Below are positions 13,719 through 27,500 of a DNA stretch of 64,000 nucleotides, one piece after another. Below the pieces are notes generated by a model. It did no database searches, was not told where the DNA came from, and saw nothing but the letters and a program-made list of their open reading frames with translations. This DNA is from Diadema setosum (Eukaryota > Echinodermata > Echinoidea > Diadematoida > Diadematidae): NCBI GenBank assembly GCA_033980235.1, contig CM067059.1:19664100-19728099 (forward strand). Direction: 5' to 3'. Position numbers and translations under genes: made by a program. Each line of letters begins with the position of its first letter. The stretch's first letter is position 1.

Positions 13719-16700
13719 CTGGGGCAAGGGAAAGAACACCAGAGACAGTGGACAGTCCAAAGATATAAAAGCCATCAATCTGATCTCACAATAAGTCTTC
13801 ACAACTCTCTGCAAAAGCACAAGGGACCTATCTGAAAATAAGAACAACTTTACTGGTTGTTGAATGAGTGAATCAGGCAAACATTGCACATTTCATTAAA
13901 AGAAATTGATAACCATATGAAGAACTCCATCCTGTAGTTAAACATATTTTTATTTCTTTCTACTTTTCTCATCACAGTAGTCAAGCCATGTGAGTATTTA
14001 AAAGATACATGAGTTTCTGATGGTGCACATAAAATGATGGTGGTCTCAATGGTGTGACTAAAAGCAATCACCAAACCATCAATGACAAATATATTCTTAC
14101 TGATCGCTTGCTGACAGCATTGAGGAAGGGCCCTGCATCTCGGTGTTTGATCAGCTCCTTCAGGAGATTTTCACACTTGGTGAGCTGAGCTAGAGAGTTA
14201 TTGCCTCGCCCACTGGAAGATCTGCGATTCTTGAAAGACGGCCCTGACGAGTCTGAGGCCGAATCTGAAAAAGGAAGAGGGGCAGGGGGCACGGAAATAA
14301 AACATTTAATTCAATTCATCATGCAGAATTTTTTACCTCACAGATCATGTTTCTTTCTAAGTCTGGGAAAAAGTAAAGGGCTTTCATGAATTCTCTACAC
14401 AGACTTCAATTCTGGATATTTTTCTTCAATTTTTATATTTTTATTTATTTTATTATTTTAAATTTATTTATTTATTTTTTATTATTTCTTTTTTTTTTTG
14501 GGGGGGGTCTCTTCAAATAATTCAGAACTAGTTCAGAGTTCACTTGGGCTTGGGTGTGGAAAAGATGTATGTCATATCAACATAAAACTGTCACCATTGG
14601 GCTAAATAACTTGGGTTGTCATAATCATATCATCCTTCTTAAATAATCAGATGGCTAAATTGGACCTTGAAAATTATCATTCAATTTAACTTAAAAATAG
14701 TTTATCATTTCACAAAGCTCTTTCAGTTTTATAATTCAACAAATGCCATGAAGATGAAAGATTCACATTGAGCATGTAGTACGATAATCATACATGATTT
14801 CACGCATTAATATCCATACCCACTAACTGGAAATCTGCCTATCACTGTTACACTGTAGACTCTGGTTCTCTGTCCATTCTTTCATATTAATTAAGCCATG
14901 TTAGTATGATGGCACTTGCACATACACAATGTGGACCAAACTTATTCCTTCTTCTTTTTTCTTTTTAGATAATGCCTACATTTACTGTAAAATCAATATT
15001 CTATCATGAACAGGTGATGACATATGATCTTTATTATGTCTTGTATAAATCCCTATAAGTTATTATTTGCATGATGTTCGACAGTCAGGCTAGGAATAAC
15101 AAGCATTTACAGCGACATTTGGGAAATGTTATTACGAATATATGGATGGACAGCCTGCTTCCTCAGGACAGAGGTATGACAGCAGGCAAATCAAATGAGG
15201 ATAATAGCACATAAAACAGAGTCAGCAAGACTAAATATTGTCCTTGAATGGAATATCAATTATTTGGAGCAAGCTAAATTTGTCTGATATGATAAAAGCA
15301 AAGAGCAGACACATAGAACTTCACTCACCATCTATGTTGAGACTGCCATTGAGGACTACCCTATAGGAGCCTTTTCCAACGCTCCTTTTCACAGCCTCTT
15401 CCTGAGAGGATTCTGAGTCGGTTGATTCAGAGCGCTCCACAAGACCCCTCTTTTGGCCACGCCTTTCCACCGAGGCCTGCCTGCCTCCCTTTGGCTTCTC
15501 CTGCACCCCTGCCTTTCCCCGCTTGTCTCTCCCACCAGATGCTGGCTGCGGCTCTTCCATCTTAGTGTTCTTAGAATTTCTGCTTGGTGGTGTGGGCGTT
15601 GGTTCTGGAGTGTTCTGTCTGGATGAGCGAGTCTTGCTCTGAGACCGGCCCTTGGCAACTGACTTTTCTTGGACCTTGGGTTGGGGCTTTGGGCTTTCAC
15701 GCTTGGGTTTACTGGCAAACTTTTTGACCTCACCTATGGAAACCAACCAAGGATGAAGAAAAAAATGTAAATATTACAATTATTAAGCATATTCCCTTCT
15801 TGTTCACGGTACATTTGTAATTGAGCCCTTATGGTGAAATTCTTCATCATAATTGGCAATTCTCGCTATCGCCAATGACGTACAAAGTACCGGATGTTGA
15901 TTTAAGCGTCATTTACGGTGCATTATGAGATAGTCCGGTAGCAAAGTCACTTCCGTTCGTACGCGCGTGATATGTGACTAATGCTATTTACACACACAAC
16001 CGACTGTATTCTACGTGTACTTCCTGTTTTCTCGACTTGAATTACAGCTTTGATATGATTTGAAATTTCTCCATTCTTAAGAAATTGCTGTTAATACGAC
16101 TATTGGTTGTTGCTGCGAAGCTGGCATGTGTTGTTCGCACGACAATAAATGAAAAAAATCTGCAGAAATAGGACCCTCACTGGCATGCGAGACGTGACGT
16201 GGCCGCGTGGGTGAAGTTTGCGGGTGACTCCACAGCGCAGTACGTGCACGCGCGACTTACTAGTAGTGGTAGTAGCACTAGGTAGTAGGCCTAGTGCCTA
16301 CGCACATTGTACGTACTGTACTTACTTGGAAGAAGTTGCTTCGGAGACAGGATAAGTTCGAGATCACTGTTCCTTCCCGATTGTGTTCGCGACATTTCGA
16401 CAGAGAACAAATAAAAAAAAGATGGGCATTCTATGACGATATCCAGGTGGGTGAATATTTTCCAGCATATTTTCAGCGTATGCAGAGATGACTGATCTGT
16501 GATGTGCACATCGATCGCATGAACAAGCAGTACGCTGTACCGGATGTGTTAGCTTATGCGCTGCGTGCAGTGGTGCATGCTAATGCAAGGCCGGCCGCCG
16601 GCGGAGACTCGACTACAGTGTACGAGTATGACAGGCCTGGCCACTCGCTGGCTTGGGCGGTACAGCCGCCTACTGTACTAGTACCTGTGGTCGGTGCGGC

Positions 16701-19700
16701 GCTATAGGTAAGGTACACGTACGCGCACGCTAGCGTTGTGCAAATTATGCTCCGCGCCAGAAGTGCCCTTGCTACCAAGTGCACTAAATCTTGACGAAAA
16801 AGCCACATCCGGGTACTTTTTACGTCATTGGCGATAGCGAGAATTCCCCTTGCTCTCAGGACTTATGTCATAAAAAAAAATTAAAAATAAAAATACAAGC
16901 AATGTCCTACAGCAGATGGTGAATTTGGCAACACAAGTCACAGAAACAATAATTATGCTACATACTCCTCAGTATACAAAAATTGCAAGAAAACTGTTAT
17001 TTGACCAGCTTTTACTTGGCTGGACAAATGAGAAGCAGAGGTAGACATACCAGGTAGCTTTAACTGCTGTTATTACTATCCATATTCATATTCTTGCAAA
17101 AATAGTATACACTCCTACAAACAATAAAGAAGAATTTCAATGTTCGGTTATGAGCATGTAAGTAGGCATAAAACTGAAAGTATAAAAAGTATCAGCTGTA
17201 TACGAACATATCTATTCCTAAGTCAGTATGTACACAAGTCAACAATGATTACCTTACAGAAAATGCACATGCCATCATCTTTCTACACATGCTTTCTAAA
17301 TAATTTTGCAATTTCAGCCTAAGAATATTTCTATCATTACAATGCAGTGACAGCTATGCTGTATTTAATCAGTGAGTGCTTATGTGAGATGGCAATGCTG
17401 ACCTTTCTTGCCTGTGGGCACCTTGATGGCTGAAGACTTAGCCTGCTTCTTGCAGTCTTCACACTCCCACTGGCCGCGGGGCACCTTGCGCAGGACAGGC
17501 TTACAGCACTCCATGTGGAAGGCCTTGGGGCACGTATCGCAGCACACCAGCTGACCTCCGTGGCGGCAACGAGTGCACACATTGTCATGTTCATTGCCTT
17601 CCTCATCAGAATCCTCCTCCTCTTCCTCCGAGACATCACTGTTATCAAATCAGATGGAGAGAGATTAAAAATTCTCATGTATTGGGTGGAAGGCCTACTA
17701 TATTTTACACAACATGCCCCTCTGTCAGGAACTAGCTAGATATGTCTTGGGCATGGCTGTCTACAACTAAATATGATGGACTGATTCCACTACAATGACA
17801 TGCAAAATTAAATACACAAGCAATTACCTCCACCTCAGCATAAATGGCAATATTGACTGTTTTTACGGTAGTACTCAATAATAATATAATAATATCAATA
17901 TTGCTCATCTGCAAAAAAAAATCAATTTTATGACACAAAGTTGCATTTGCAAGTTGCATTTGCAAAAAAAAAAAACTAGAAATGTCGCTACAGCGACTGG
18001 TTATACCCCCGCCAAACAACATTTCATAAGCTTTGGTCAAAACAACATTTCATAAGCTTTGGTCAAAAAACTGAGGAAGTAGTTAAATCCGCAAGATCTT
18101 TCCTTGATCTTCTGCCATTAATATGCCGTTACCATGGCAGCGTACTTTCGGGTACTGTCGAAAAATGCGTCTTGCACATCTACAACCAAAGGCACACATC
18201 TGTACCAAGTTTCATGGAAATTGGGCAAAAACTGAGGAAGTAGTTTGCAACACAAAATTTTCCATCATTTTAGCTCATAATATGTGAGCTGTTACCATGG
18301 CAACATACTTTTTGTCACTGTCAAGAAATGTGTCATGCTGACCTATATCCTAAGACAAACATTCAATATGAATTCCATGAGAATTGGAAGAACACTGATG
18401 AAGCAGTTTTGCCATGAAGCATTTTGCCCTATATTTTACCAATAACATGCCGTTACCATGGCAACGCACTTTTTGCCACTGCGGAAATATGTGTCTTGCA
18501 CATTAACATATTCAGATGAACATCTGTACCTTATTTCATAAAAATTGATCAAAAACTGTGGGAGGAGTTCGCGACGCAAGATTTGTACCCATTTTTGCCC
18601 ATAATATGCTGTTACCATGGCAACGTATTTTTGGGTACTGTAAAAAAATACGTCTTGCACATCTACAACCCAAGGCACACATCTGTGCCAAGTTTTATGG
18701 GAATCGGTTGAAAACTGAGGAAGTAGTTCGCGACGCAAGATTTGCAACGGACCGACCGCCCGACCGACCGCCCGACCGACCGCCCGACCGACCGCCCGAC
18801 CGACCGCCCGACCGTCCGCTGATTCCTATATACCCCCTTCAAACTTCGTTTGGCGGGGGTATAAAAAAGAAACTATGCTGTCAAAACTAGACATGGGACA
18901 TTGCATATATGCAGTGAGCAATAATCCAATCAAACAAAAGTAGGGTTGTGCATTAAGGTGCATTCACACTGCATTCGACACGACAGCACGACACGACACA
19001 ACGACACGACACTTCGACACGACATTCGATTTTCCGTTCACCCTATGCACGACACGCCCATAAATGTCGTGTTGGATGTCATTCGATTTGTAGTCCATCT
19101 AGTACCATTACCATGACAACAAACAATAAAAATGGCGACCCCCGTATTTGATGATGAGGAAGCAGCGGTTATCGCCTGCTCGTATTTGTTTGTAGTAGGA
19201 AGAAGAGAATGGGTGCATGAGATAAACCAAAAGAGGTCATCGCTGGGGGAATATTCCCACTTGGTGAGAGAATTACTGAGTCATGAAGACAGGTTTTATG
19301 GTTACTTCAGAATGGGTGTGGACGAGTTCACGCAACTCCATCACCTCATCAGAGACGACATAGAGAAGCAATCCACCACTTTCCGAGCGGCAATATCTTC
19401 CCTCGAGAGAATGGCAATTTGCCTCAGGTGAGACTGATGAATTATTATAAAAAGATGCTCCATCCACCTTCGTAGATAATATATAAATGTTACACTTTTT
19501 GAATGATGAGATTAAAATAAAATGTATATTTACTGATACTCTGTAGTATTTTGCGTTCTTTGTTTCATACACGTGCAGGAACACACACACTCACACACCC
19601 CCCCCCCACACACACACATACGCACGCATACACACACACATACACACGAATACACGCTCATACACATACACACATACACGCACATTCGTTTCATCGCTGG

Positions 19701-21543
19701 ATCTGGACACAGTTGCTAAACAGATCATGATAAACACCACCATTCTATGTCACGGGATTGCAATCATTGGAAACCCGTGACGCACAAGTCAAATCGTTCT
19801 GTGCTAGATTGAAACATCATTGGAGATGAGAAATTAATAAGACTGACTTTATCATTTCAACACATTTTTGGTTTCTACGTTATTTTAATCTCCCTAAAAC
19901 ATACAAACGAACATACAAACAAACAAACAAGCAAACACTGATCGTTATGAGATCAACTCAGATCACATTACACTTCAGAGTAAAATTCATAAACAAAACG
20001 AAAGAAATGCAATTTCAAATTTTCACAGAATAGGCCTATATTTCAATGTTAATTGAAGCGGCATAAAATCACCAAATAAATTCACAGGTTAGATGCAACA
20101 GTGGCAATGAGTCTGATTCTAGTGGGACATTGAATTTTAATAGTCCTATATACAAGTACATGCATTTTCTTTTCCCATACAGCGATTAGACTGATTTCTC
20201 TCAAACCAACTTTCTGAATATTCCATGTGCTATTTCAGACGAAATAAAAAATTTTGATAAAACGCCATCTAACCCACTATGGACTGTCACTCCTCTTTGA
20301 TACTGCATTAAAATGAGATCAGAAGTATACAAAATTTATTTGAATCGGCTAACAAATAATTGCCTTCCATCTAAAGTTGTTGCCGAGATATTGATACATT
20401 GCAAGTATATTTCTGTCACTGTTTTATATCAACAAATCAATATGATCTCATCTTGAAATCGTACTAAAACATAGGACGGATGTCTGGTAAACATGCACAT
20501 TGATAAATAATGCATTATGTACAAACACAGAATACACCAGTTTCATACCTGTAAACAATGAGACCCAAGGGAGGGAAACATAATTGGACTTAAAATCCCA
20601 CAAATTGGATCATCATCAGGTATTCACAAAAAAAAAGAAACTTGTAAAATAATGCTAACTTTACACTTAAAAATCTGAATTATGAATCAGGTGGGAATGA
20701 TATGGGAATTTACTCACCAAGATACCACAGTACCTTTAACATCAGATTTACATTTTAAAGGTTTTTTTTTTTTTTTTAGTACAATATTATACTCTTCTTA
20801 AAGGACCTATGTCAACCTAGAGCATTTGCTTATTATAACCCACCTCTCTATTCATACCTTTTGAACATCTAGATCAAGTAGTCTAAAATATTTGCGTGTT
20901 ATAAGCAGTCTGAAAATGCTCGAGCCATTCGTTCCGATAACATAGGTTTTCCCATCCATTTTCGCACTTTTTTCATTCAATTTCAAAGATTTATTTAATT
21001 TCGTCCCGAGAAGCACGTGGAAATCCTAACTTCAATTTCGTCAATTGTCATTGTAATTCGTTTTTCGTCAAACATTTTCGAAGACATAGCATTCAAAATC
21101 GTCAGTTGTCATTCAAATTCATCCCTCCCACTGACGGTTCGCAGAATGTGAAGATCAAATTCGTCTTTGTTCACACAATTTCATGAATTTTTCATTCAAA
21201 TTAGTCAGATGCTGTTGATTCTTTATTTTGAGGTTGAACCAACCCCAAGCCGACATATTTTTACTTCCTTTCGTAAATTGTATTGTTACACATTATTCCC
21301 TATTTGCTTAGACAATACACACGAAAAACATGGCTGCTAACCAAAATCGCCAGAGAAGCAGCAAACACATTTATGTTATCCATTCTTTGATGTTAAACAG
21401 GCTACAATTCTACACTTAAGATTTTGTCTTTATTCATGTTTGCCTAGAAATTGTTTGTCGATGTTTTTGTATGCGAGACGGTACGTCTGTTTGTATCAGT
21501 GTATACTCAGATTGCTTGTGTATGTGTCTGCATGTGTGGTTCT

Positions 21544-21575
<32 letters not shown>

Positions 21576-24500
21576 GACACTTGTGTGTATATTAACTCCT
21601 GAATGTAAAATGTGAACGGTTATAGAAAAGATATATAAATGACTGAGAAATCACACCGGATAGAGACATGAGACGAATATGAATGAAAATTTAACGAAAA
21701 TGATTGACGAAAGACGAAATCGATCCTGCTGTTTTGAGTGCTGCGAGTGAGACTGACGAAGTTGAACTGTAAATGACTAAAATGTATGCCAAATGACTAA
21801 ATTGAATAGACTTTACTTGAAAATGAACGACGAAAGACGAATTTGAAAGTAAGATTGGCCTATTCCGAACATCCCGCGACGAAATTGAAGTAAAAATTTG
21901 TGAAATTGAATGAAAATAGTTTGAAAATGAATGGGAAAACCTATATCAAATTTTTCTCTGTGACAAAGTTATAAATCTGCAAGCATGGCAAGTGAGACTT
22001 TAAATTGTTTTTACAGTCCAATGTTACATTGGCTCATGTGAATTGTTCAGATACTGTAGGCAAAAATGTTTGAGAACGATGAAATTGTTCCCTACTTCGG
22101 TATGAGTTAACAATCTCTGTTCATTGAAACAATGAATGGTATACTGAAAATATGTAAATTGTTCTTTTCATCTTAAAAATATTTTGGGGCAATATCCGTG
22201 AATGACTTTTTTCGGGGTGGGGAAGATAAAGTTCATGGACCACACAAAAATAAATGTATATTTTAATATTCTTCATACAGATACTTGGCAACAGGTGACT
22301 CATTTGCAACTATCGCATATAGTTTCCGTGTGGGTATTTCAACAGTGCACAACATTGTCAAAGATGTCTGCGAGGCGATGTGGAAAAGATTACAGCCTCT
22401 CTACATGCCAGAGCCATCTCAGAAAATGCTACAGGAAATAGCAGAAGGATTTCAAATGAGATGGAATTTCCCACATTGCATCGGAGCCATCGATGGGAAA
22501 CATGTGATCATCCAATCTCCCCCCAACAGCGGATCTATCTTCTATAACTATAAGGGAACATATTCCCTGGTCCTTTTGGCACTAGTCGATCATGACTACT
22601 GTTTCACAGCTGTAGATATCGGCGCCTATGGCTCGCAGAGTGACGGTGGTATATTCGCAGCAAGTGAGCTTGGGAAATCCCTCAACAATGGCAGATTCCC
22701 TCTCCCCAATCCCACAAGTCTCCCTGAAGCTCAAAACCTAGGGCAACTTCCCTTTGTAATGGTAGGGGATGAAGCCTTTCCCCTAAAGACTAATATCATG
22801 CGCCCATATCCCGGAAAACAACTCCCTGATGAGAAGCGCATATACAATTATCGTCTCTCAAGGTCACGCCGGGTAGTTGAGAACACTTTCGGGATTCTAG
22901 CCTCGAAGTGGCGAATCTATCACAGGCAAATTCAGTTGCACCCAAGCCAGGTGGATTCAGTTGTTAAGGCAACGTGTGTGCTGCACAACTTCATCAGGAA
23001 GAGTGCGTTCAAGGATGAAAGGCGTACCCACACTGAGACAGACACCAATGATGCAAGACCATGTCACAGCCTCCAGAACATCCAATCCACTGGGAATCAT
23101 GCATCCAAGGATGCTCTAGCGATCCGAGAAAAGTTCACCGAATACTTTTCCTCCCCAGCAGGCGCAGTATCCTGGCAAACAAATGCATGTTTTGGAAAGG
23201 CCAAGTAAAGTAATTTGATAGTTGTTGTCTCTCTTGGCTTTAACATGAGATTATATACTGTAGAGAATTAGATCCAGAAGACGCAAGTTTTGGGTCAAGC
23301 AGGATGTCTTTCATCTCCCTGAATGAACTTATTATTTTCTGGAGGTTGTAAAAAGCAATGGCTTGAATATGTTTCACTTGACATTAAGGATCACATTTCA
23401 ATTGAGATCCAGAATTCACATAATTTAAAAAGGCAAAGTAAATTATTTCCCTCTACAAAATGGTGATAAAATGAAAATAATTGGAAAAAAAATACCAGCC
23501 GTTTTAAATACTCAATGTGAGGGACTTTATGTTTCTCCAAATATCATTGACAGAAATGATCAATAATTCTTACTTCAATTATTAGACCTTAAAGCTTGCC
23601 TTCTGGCCACCCTACATAATTGAAGAAAAAACTATTGTCCCGATTGGTTTTAACATGCTTGTACATATATATGTAAAAGAAAGAAATAAAGTTTCATAAA
23701 TCGTGATGGGAGAACATTATACGATCACTCATTCAGATATTCAAAATGACTGGTTAAAAAATGATTGCTCCTCTCCCCCCCCCCCCCCCCGAAAAAAAAG
23801 TGAAATTTAATGTCATAACATCCTAATCTCTCTCCAATTTTTCATAAATGTTACACTATTCTGTAGGGGAAAATTGCCTTCCTGTGTAAATAACCCAGAC
23901 CTCCAGTACTATCAATTCCTTTGTTCAAAGTAGTTAGGGACAATAATACGTCAGGGTAGCGGACATGGTGAAAAAAACATGTACTATGTCCTCTACACAT
24001 CACATTACTTACTATTTTTCAGAAAATCTTCTATTGCAAATTGGACGAAAACATGCTTTTGTTATAGCTACCAGTGCAGATGACACAATATGTAGTACAA
24101 TTACAAAGACTTGATAATGTACTACGTATGCACATATGTATATAAAGTGTGACGGTAGATAAACAAATCATTGGACGTTTATCCATGATAACATAACTTA
24201 TTGAGAAATCGACAGAACAGTTACACTGTGTGCTACCATTTCCACTCTAAGTTGAAACAAGTGGTGCATTAATTATGGAGAACTCCCCATATTGATCTTG
24301 TAATTTAAAAGATAACTACTAGACCAGTTCGATTGCTGTGCAGTCAATGGTGATGCCTCTGTCTTAATTTTCATTAATTAATACAAAGGTATTCAAAACA
24401 TCCCTTCAAATTCACACAACGAAGCTCAAAGACCTTTGACCTTGAAAGCGGACCCGTGAAAAGATCACAACATCATGGATGTTATTGTCTTTTGATGTTA

Positions 24501-27500
24501 TTCCATCAAATTTTACATCAACTAAAAATTTCAACCCAAAATAACGGCCCCAAAATGCCTTTTCAGCAAGATTTCTGTTTTCAACCTTTCAGCTAAAGTT
24601 CGGTGACCTTGAATCTTGAATGAAAACTCGGGCATGAACTATGAACTAACATTTATATGTATGTAAAGTATTCATGTCCTCCAATGACCTTCAATGTTCA
24701 CATGCCCTGGTGCATTTCTCTCATTGTACAAATGTTAATAATAGGTGTTCAAAAAAATCCCACTTTTGATTATTAATAGCTCAGAAAGTCGATAACATTG
24801 AAAATTCTTAAACAATTTTTGAGACATTGTTTGCTTGCATTTATGATTTATCATTGAATATAAAAATAATGTATCAAATGTCGGTGTTTTTCCTGGCTCT
24901 CTACAAGAGATAATAATCTTAACACAGGTCAATGGTGTGCATAACAAATCCTCCAATTCAGATGATTCTTTTGGTTCCTGACTCCAAGAGATTATCATAT
25001 CCACTCAAATTCAATGATCTATTAATTAATGCTCCCTGAAATCCAAATGCATGTCGCTTTCTTTTGATCTGTATAAGCCTAAACATCCCATATCTTATGA
25101 CTTAAGAATATAGAATTGTGTCATATTTATATATTTTATATTATTTTTTCAATAGTTTTGTATTATTTTCTAAGCTCCTTCCGCAAAAAAAAAACAAAAA
25201 AACTTTTAAACCCAGTTTCTTGAGATTACATCATCAGTCAATCGTCATTAGCTATAAAACCGGTTCTCCAACAATGCCAACTCACAAACATGCGTGTACA
25301 ATTAGACATTGCTTTGTCAGGAATCCCAAAGTGACATGAGGAAAAAAGAAAGGCTGTGATGAGCTTTTATATGAAAATATACAATGCTACTGTAATCAAG
25401 TAAACAAGCTGTATCAGGCAAGCACATATCAATGCTTTTGTTCAAAGTAAGCTGAGTTAGAGATGTCATCTCAAGAATCTTACTTTGGAGGTTTTTAAGG
25501 GTGGAGCTTAGCAGATTAGACGAAGAGATTGAAAAATAATATGAAATATATGACACAAATTTATACCCCAAAGTCATAATTTATGTGATGTACTGTTAAT
25601 ACCGATCAATAGAAGTCAAAATGCAGCTGGATTTCAGGGAACCTTTAACCCTAACTAGGCCGGGCTATTTAGGTAGATCAGAGAGCCGGGGGGGGGGGGG
25701 CCTCCCAGGCCCCCCCCCCCTCCAGATCTCGGCCGTCGACCGCGCAATCGCGACGAAAATGGGCACACACATTGCCTATGATGTAATCTAAAGTACTACG
25801 AAGTTAGATTTTAAAAAATTATCATTTATGCTAAATTATGCTAATTTATGCATAATGATGCAATGAAATCAGACAATTTGGTATAAATCACTAAATAAAG
25901 CTCAAAATGGGCACATTTTTTGTGTAAATATTCTTTTTAGTGTCCTAAGCAAATATAAGAGAAAAAAATTGAGCCATCCGAAAAAATTTCTTAAGTATTT
26001 TATTGTTTTTTGAATTTCTTATGTATTTCTTTGTTTTTTCGACTTTATGTTTTCCATTGTTTTTTCGACGAAACTTGTCCACGACATAGTTCAGAACAAG
26101 AAAATATGTTATTGATTTTAATCAATAAAACCCCAAAATAATCATGCTTTTATGAAATTTGAATGTAAGCACAGTTTCCATTGAAATTGTACACGAATTC
26201 ACGTTTTTGAGCAATTTTTGGTCTGACATGCACATACATATTTATGCGAAACTTCGGAACCGCGCACCCGCGCATCGCAAATTTGGTGTCAAAAGATGCG
26301 GGAGACTCGACAGAAAAAAGTCATGAAACGTCGCGGCGATAGCTTTTCGCGTTAGCGATACATCGCGCGAAACGTCGAACCCTAGTTAGGGTTAAGCCAC
26401 TCTGGACTGGAAAGATTGATTTTGATAGAGCAAAATACTCCAATAACACCGCCTTTTGTTACACACACCTCATTGACCTGTGTTAAAATAATTATCACTT
26501 GGAAACAGCCAAGAAAAAGCACCAATATTTGATACATAATTTCAAATACAACTATATATTATGATTAAATATAAAAGTTAGTTTATCAACCAAACAATAT
26601 CCCAGAAATTTATGCACTTGTCAGGTTTCCACAGTGCGAATATGAGCAACATCTGTTACGGGTTTTTTTTTGTTTTTTTTTTTCAGTAATTAACGATCAA
26701 AAGAGGGAAATGTGTTTTGTAACACGTAGTATAATGATTTAAATTTCAAAAATACAAAATACAAATGAGCAAATCTGAAAGTTTTGACACACTCTTGTCT
26801 GAAGTGGACAATGTAGTGCCCACAAATGTAGTAACGTTCACAAATGTAGTAATGTTCAAAAGTGTAGAAATGAGAGTTCACAAATGTACAAAAAACACAC
26901 ATACAATTGAGGTGAAACCTTGTTCACCAATTTGATAACTTTAGCGTTCACAAATGAAGTAAACATTTGTTCACAAATATAGTAATACTACATTTGTAAA
27001 CAAAGTTTTACAACATTTTTTGAACTTTCCTTTTTGGTCAATTACTTCATTTGTGAGCAAAGTTTTACTACATTGTGGGTTTTTATATTTGTGAACTTTT
27101 GACAAACAGTAATATTATTGCTATTTTATGAATCTCATTTCATGGCATTTTATTTTGGATGGTAAAATGATTTAAGTTCTATTCTCTACAATTTTGAATT
27201 ATCGAACAGAAATGACCTCTCATAATAAGTAAAAGGACCCAAGTCTTATAAGGACCATTTTGAGCTAGGAAACATAAATTATTCCTTTTAACATGTGAAA
27301 GGGTCCAAGTCGCATTCTCGGCTATCTTTAGTTCAGAAACAGAAATATTTTTTTCTCCATAATCAATGGGAGCCTTTTGCAAGATTCAAAATACGTGGAA
27401 CAAGGGCCTAAGTCCAGATGTGTGTGATTTTTTAGCGATGGAGCAGAATTTATCTTGTTCTTTTTTTTCATGACAAGGACCGTCAAAGGCCTGTAATGAA

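Noticed and set aside
18558..18890. Open frame with repeated PPDR units
   Set aside because: Translation of the GACCGACCGCCC tandem in a non-coding repeat; no conserved protein.
19132..23208. Domesticated HARBI1 host gene
   Set aside because: Perfect inverted repeats and TTA duplications around it, plus the MADF partner, show it is part of a mobile element.
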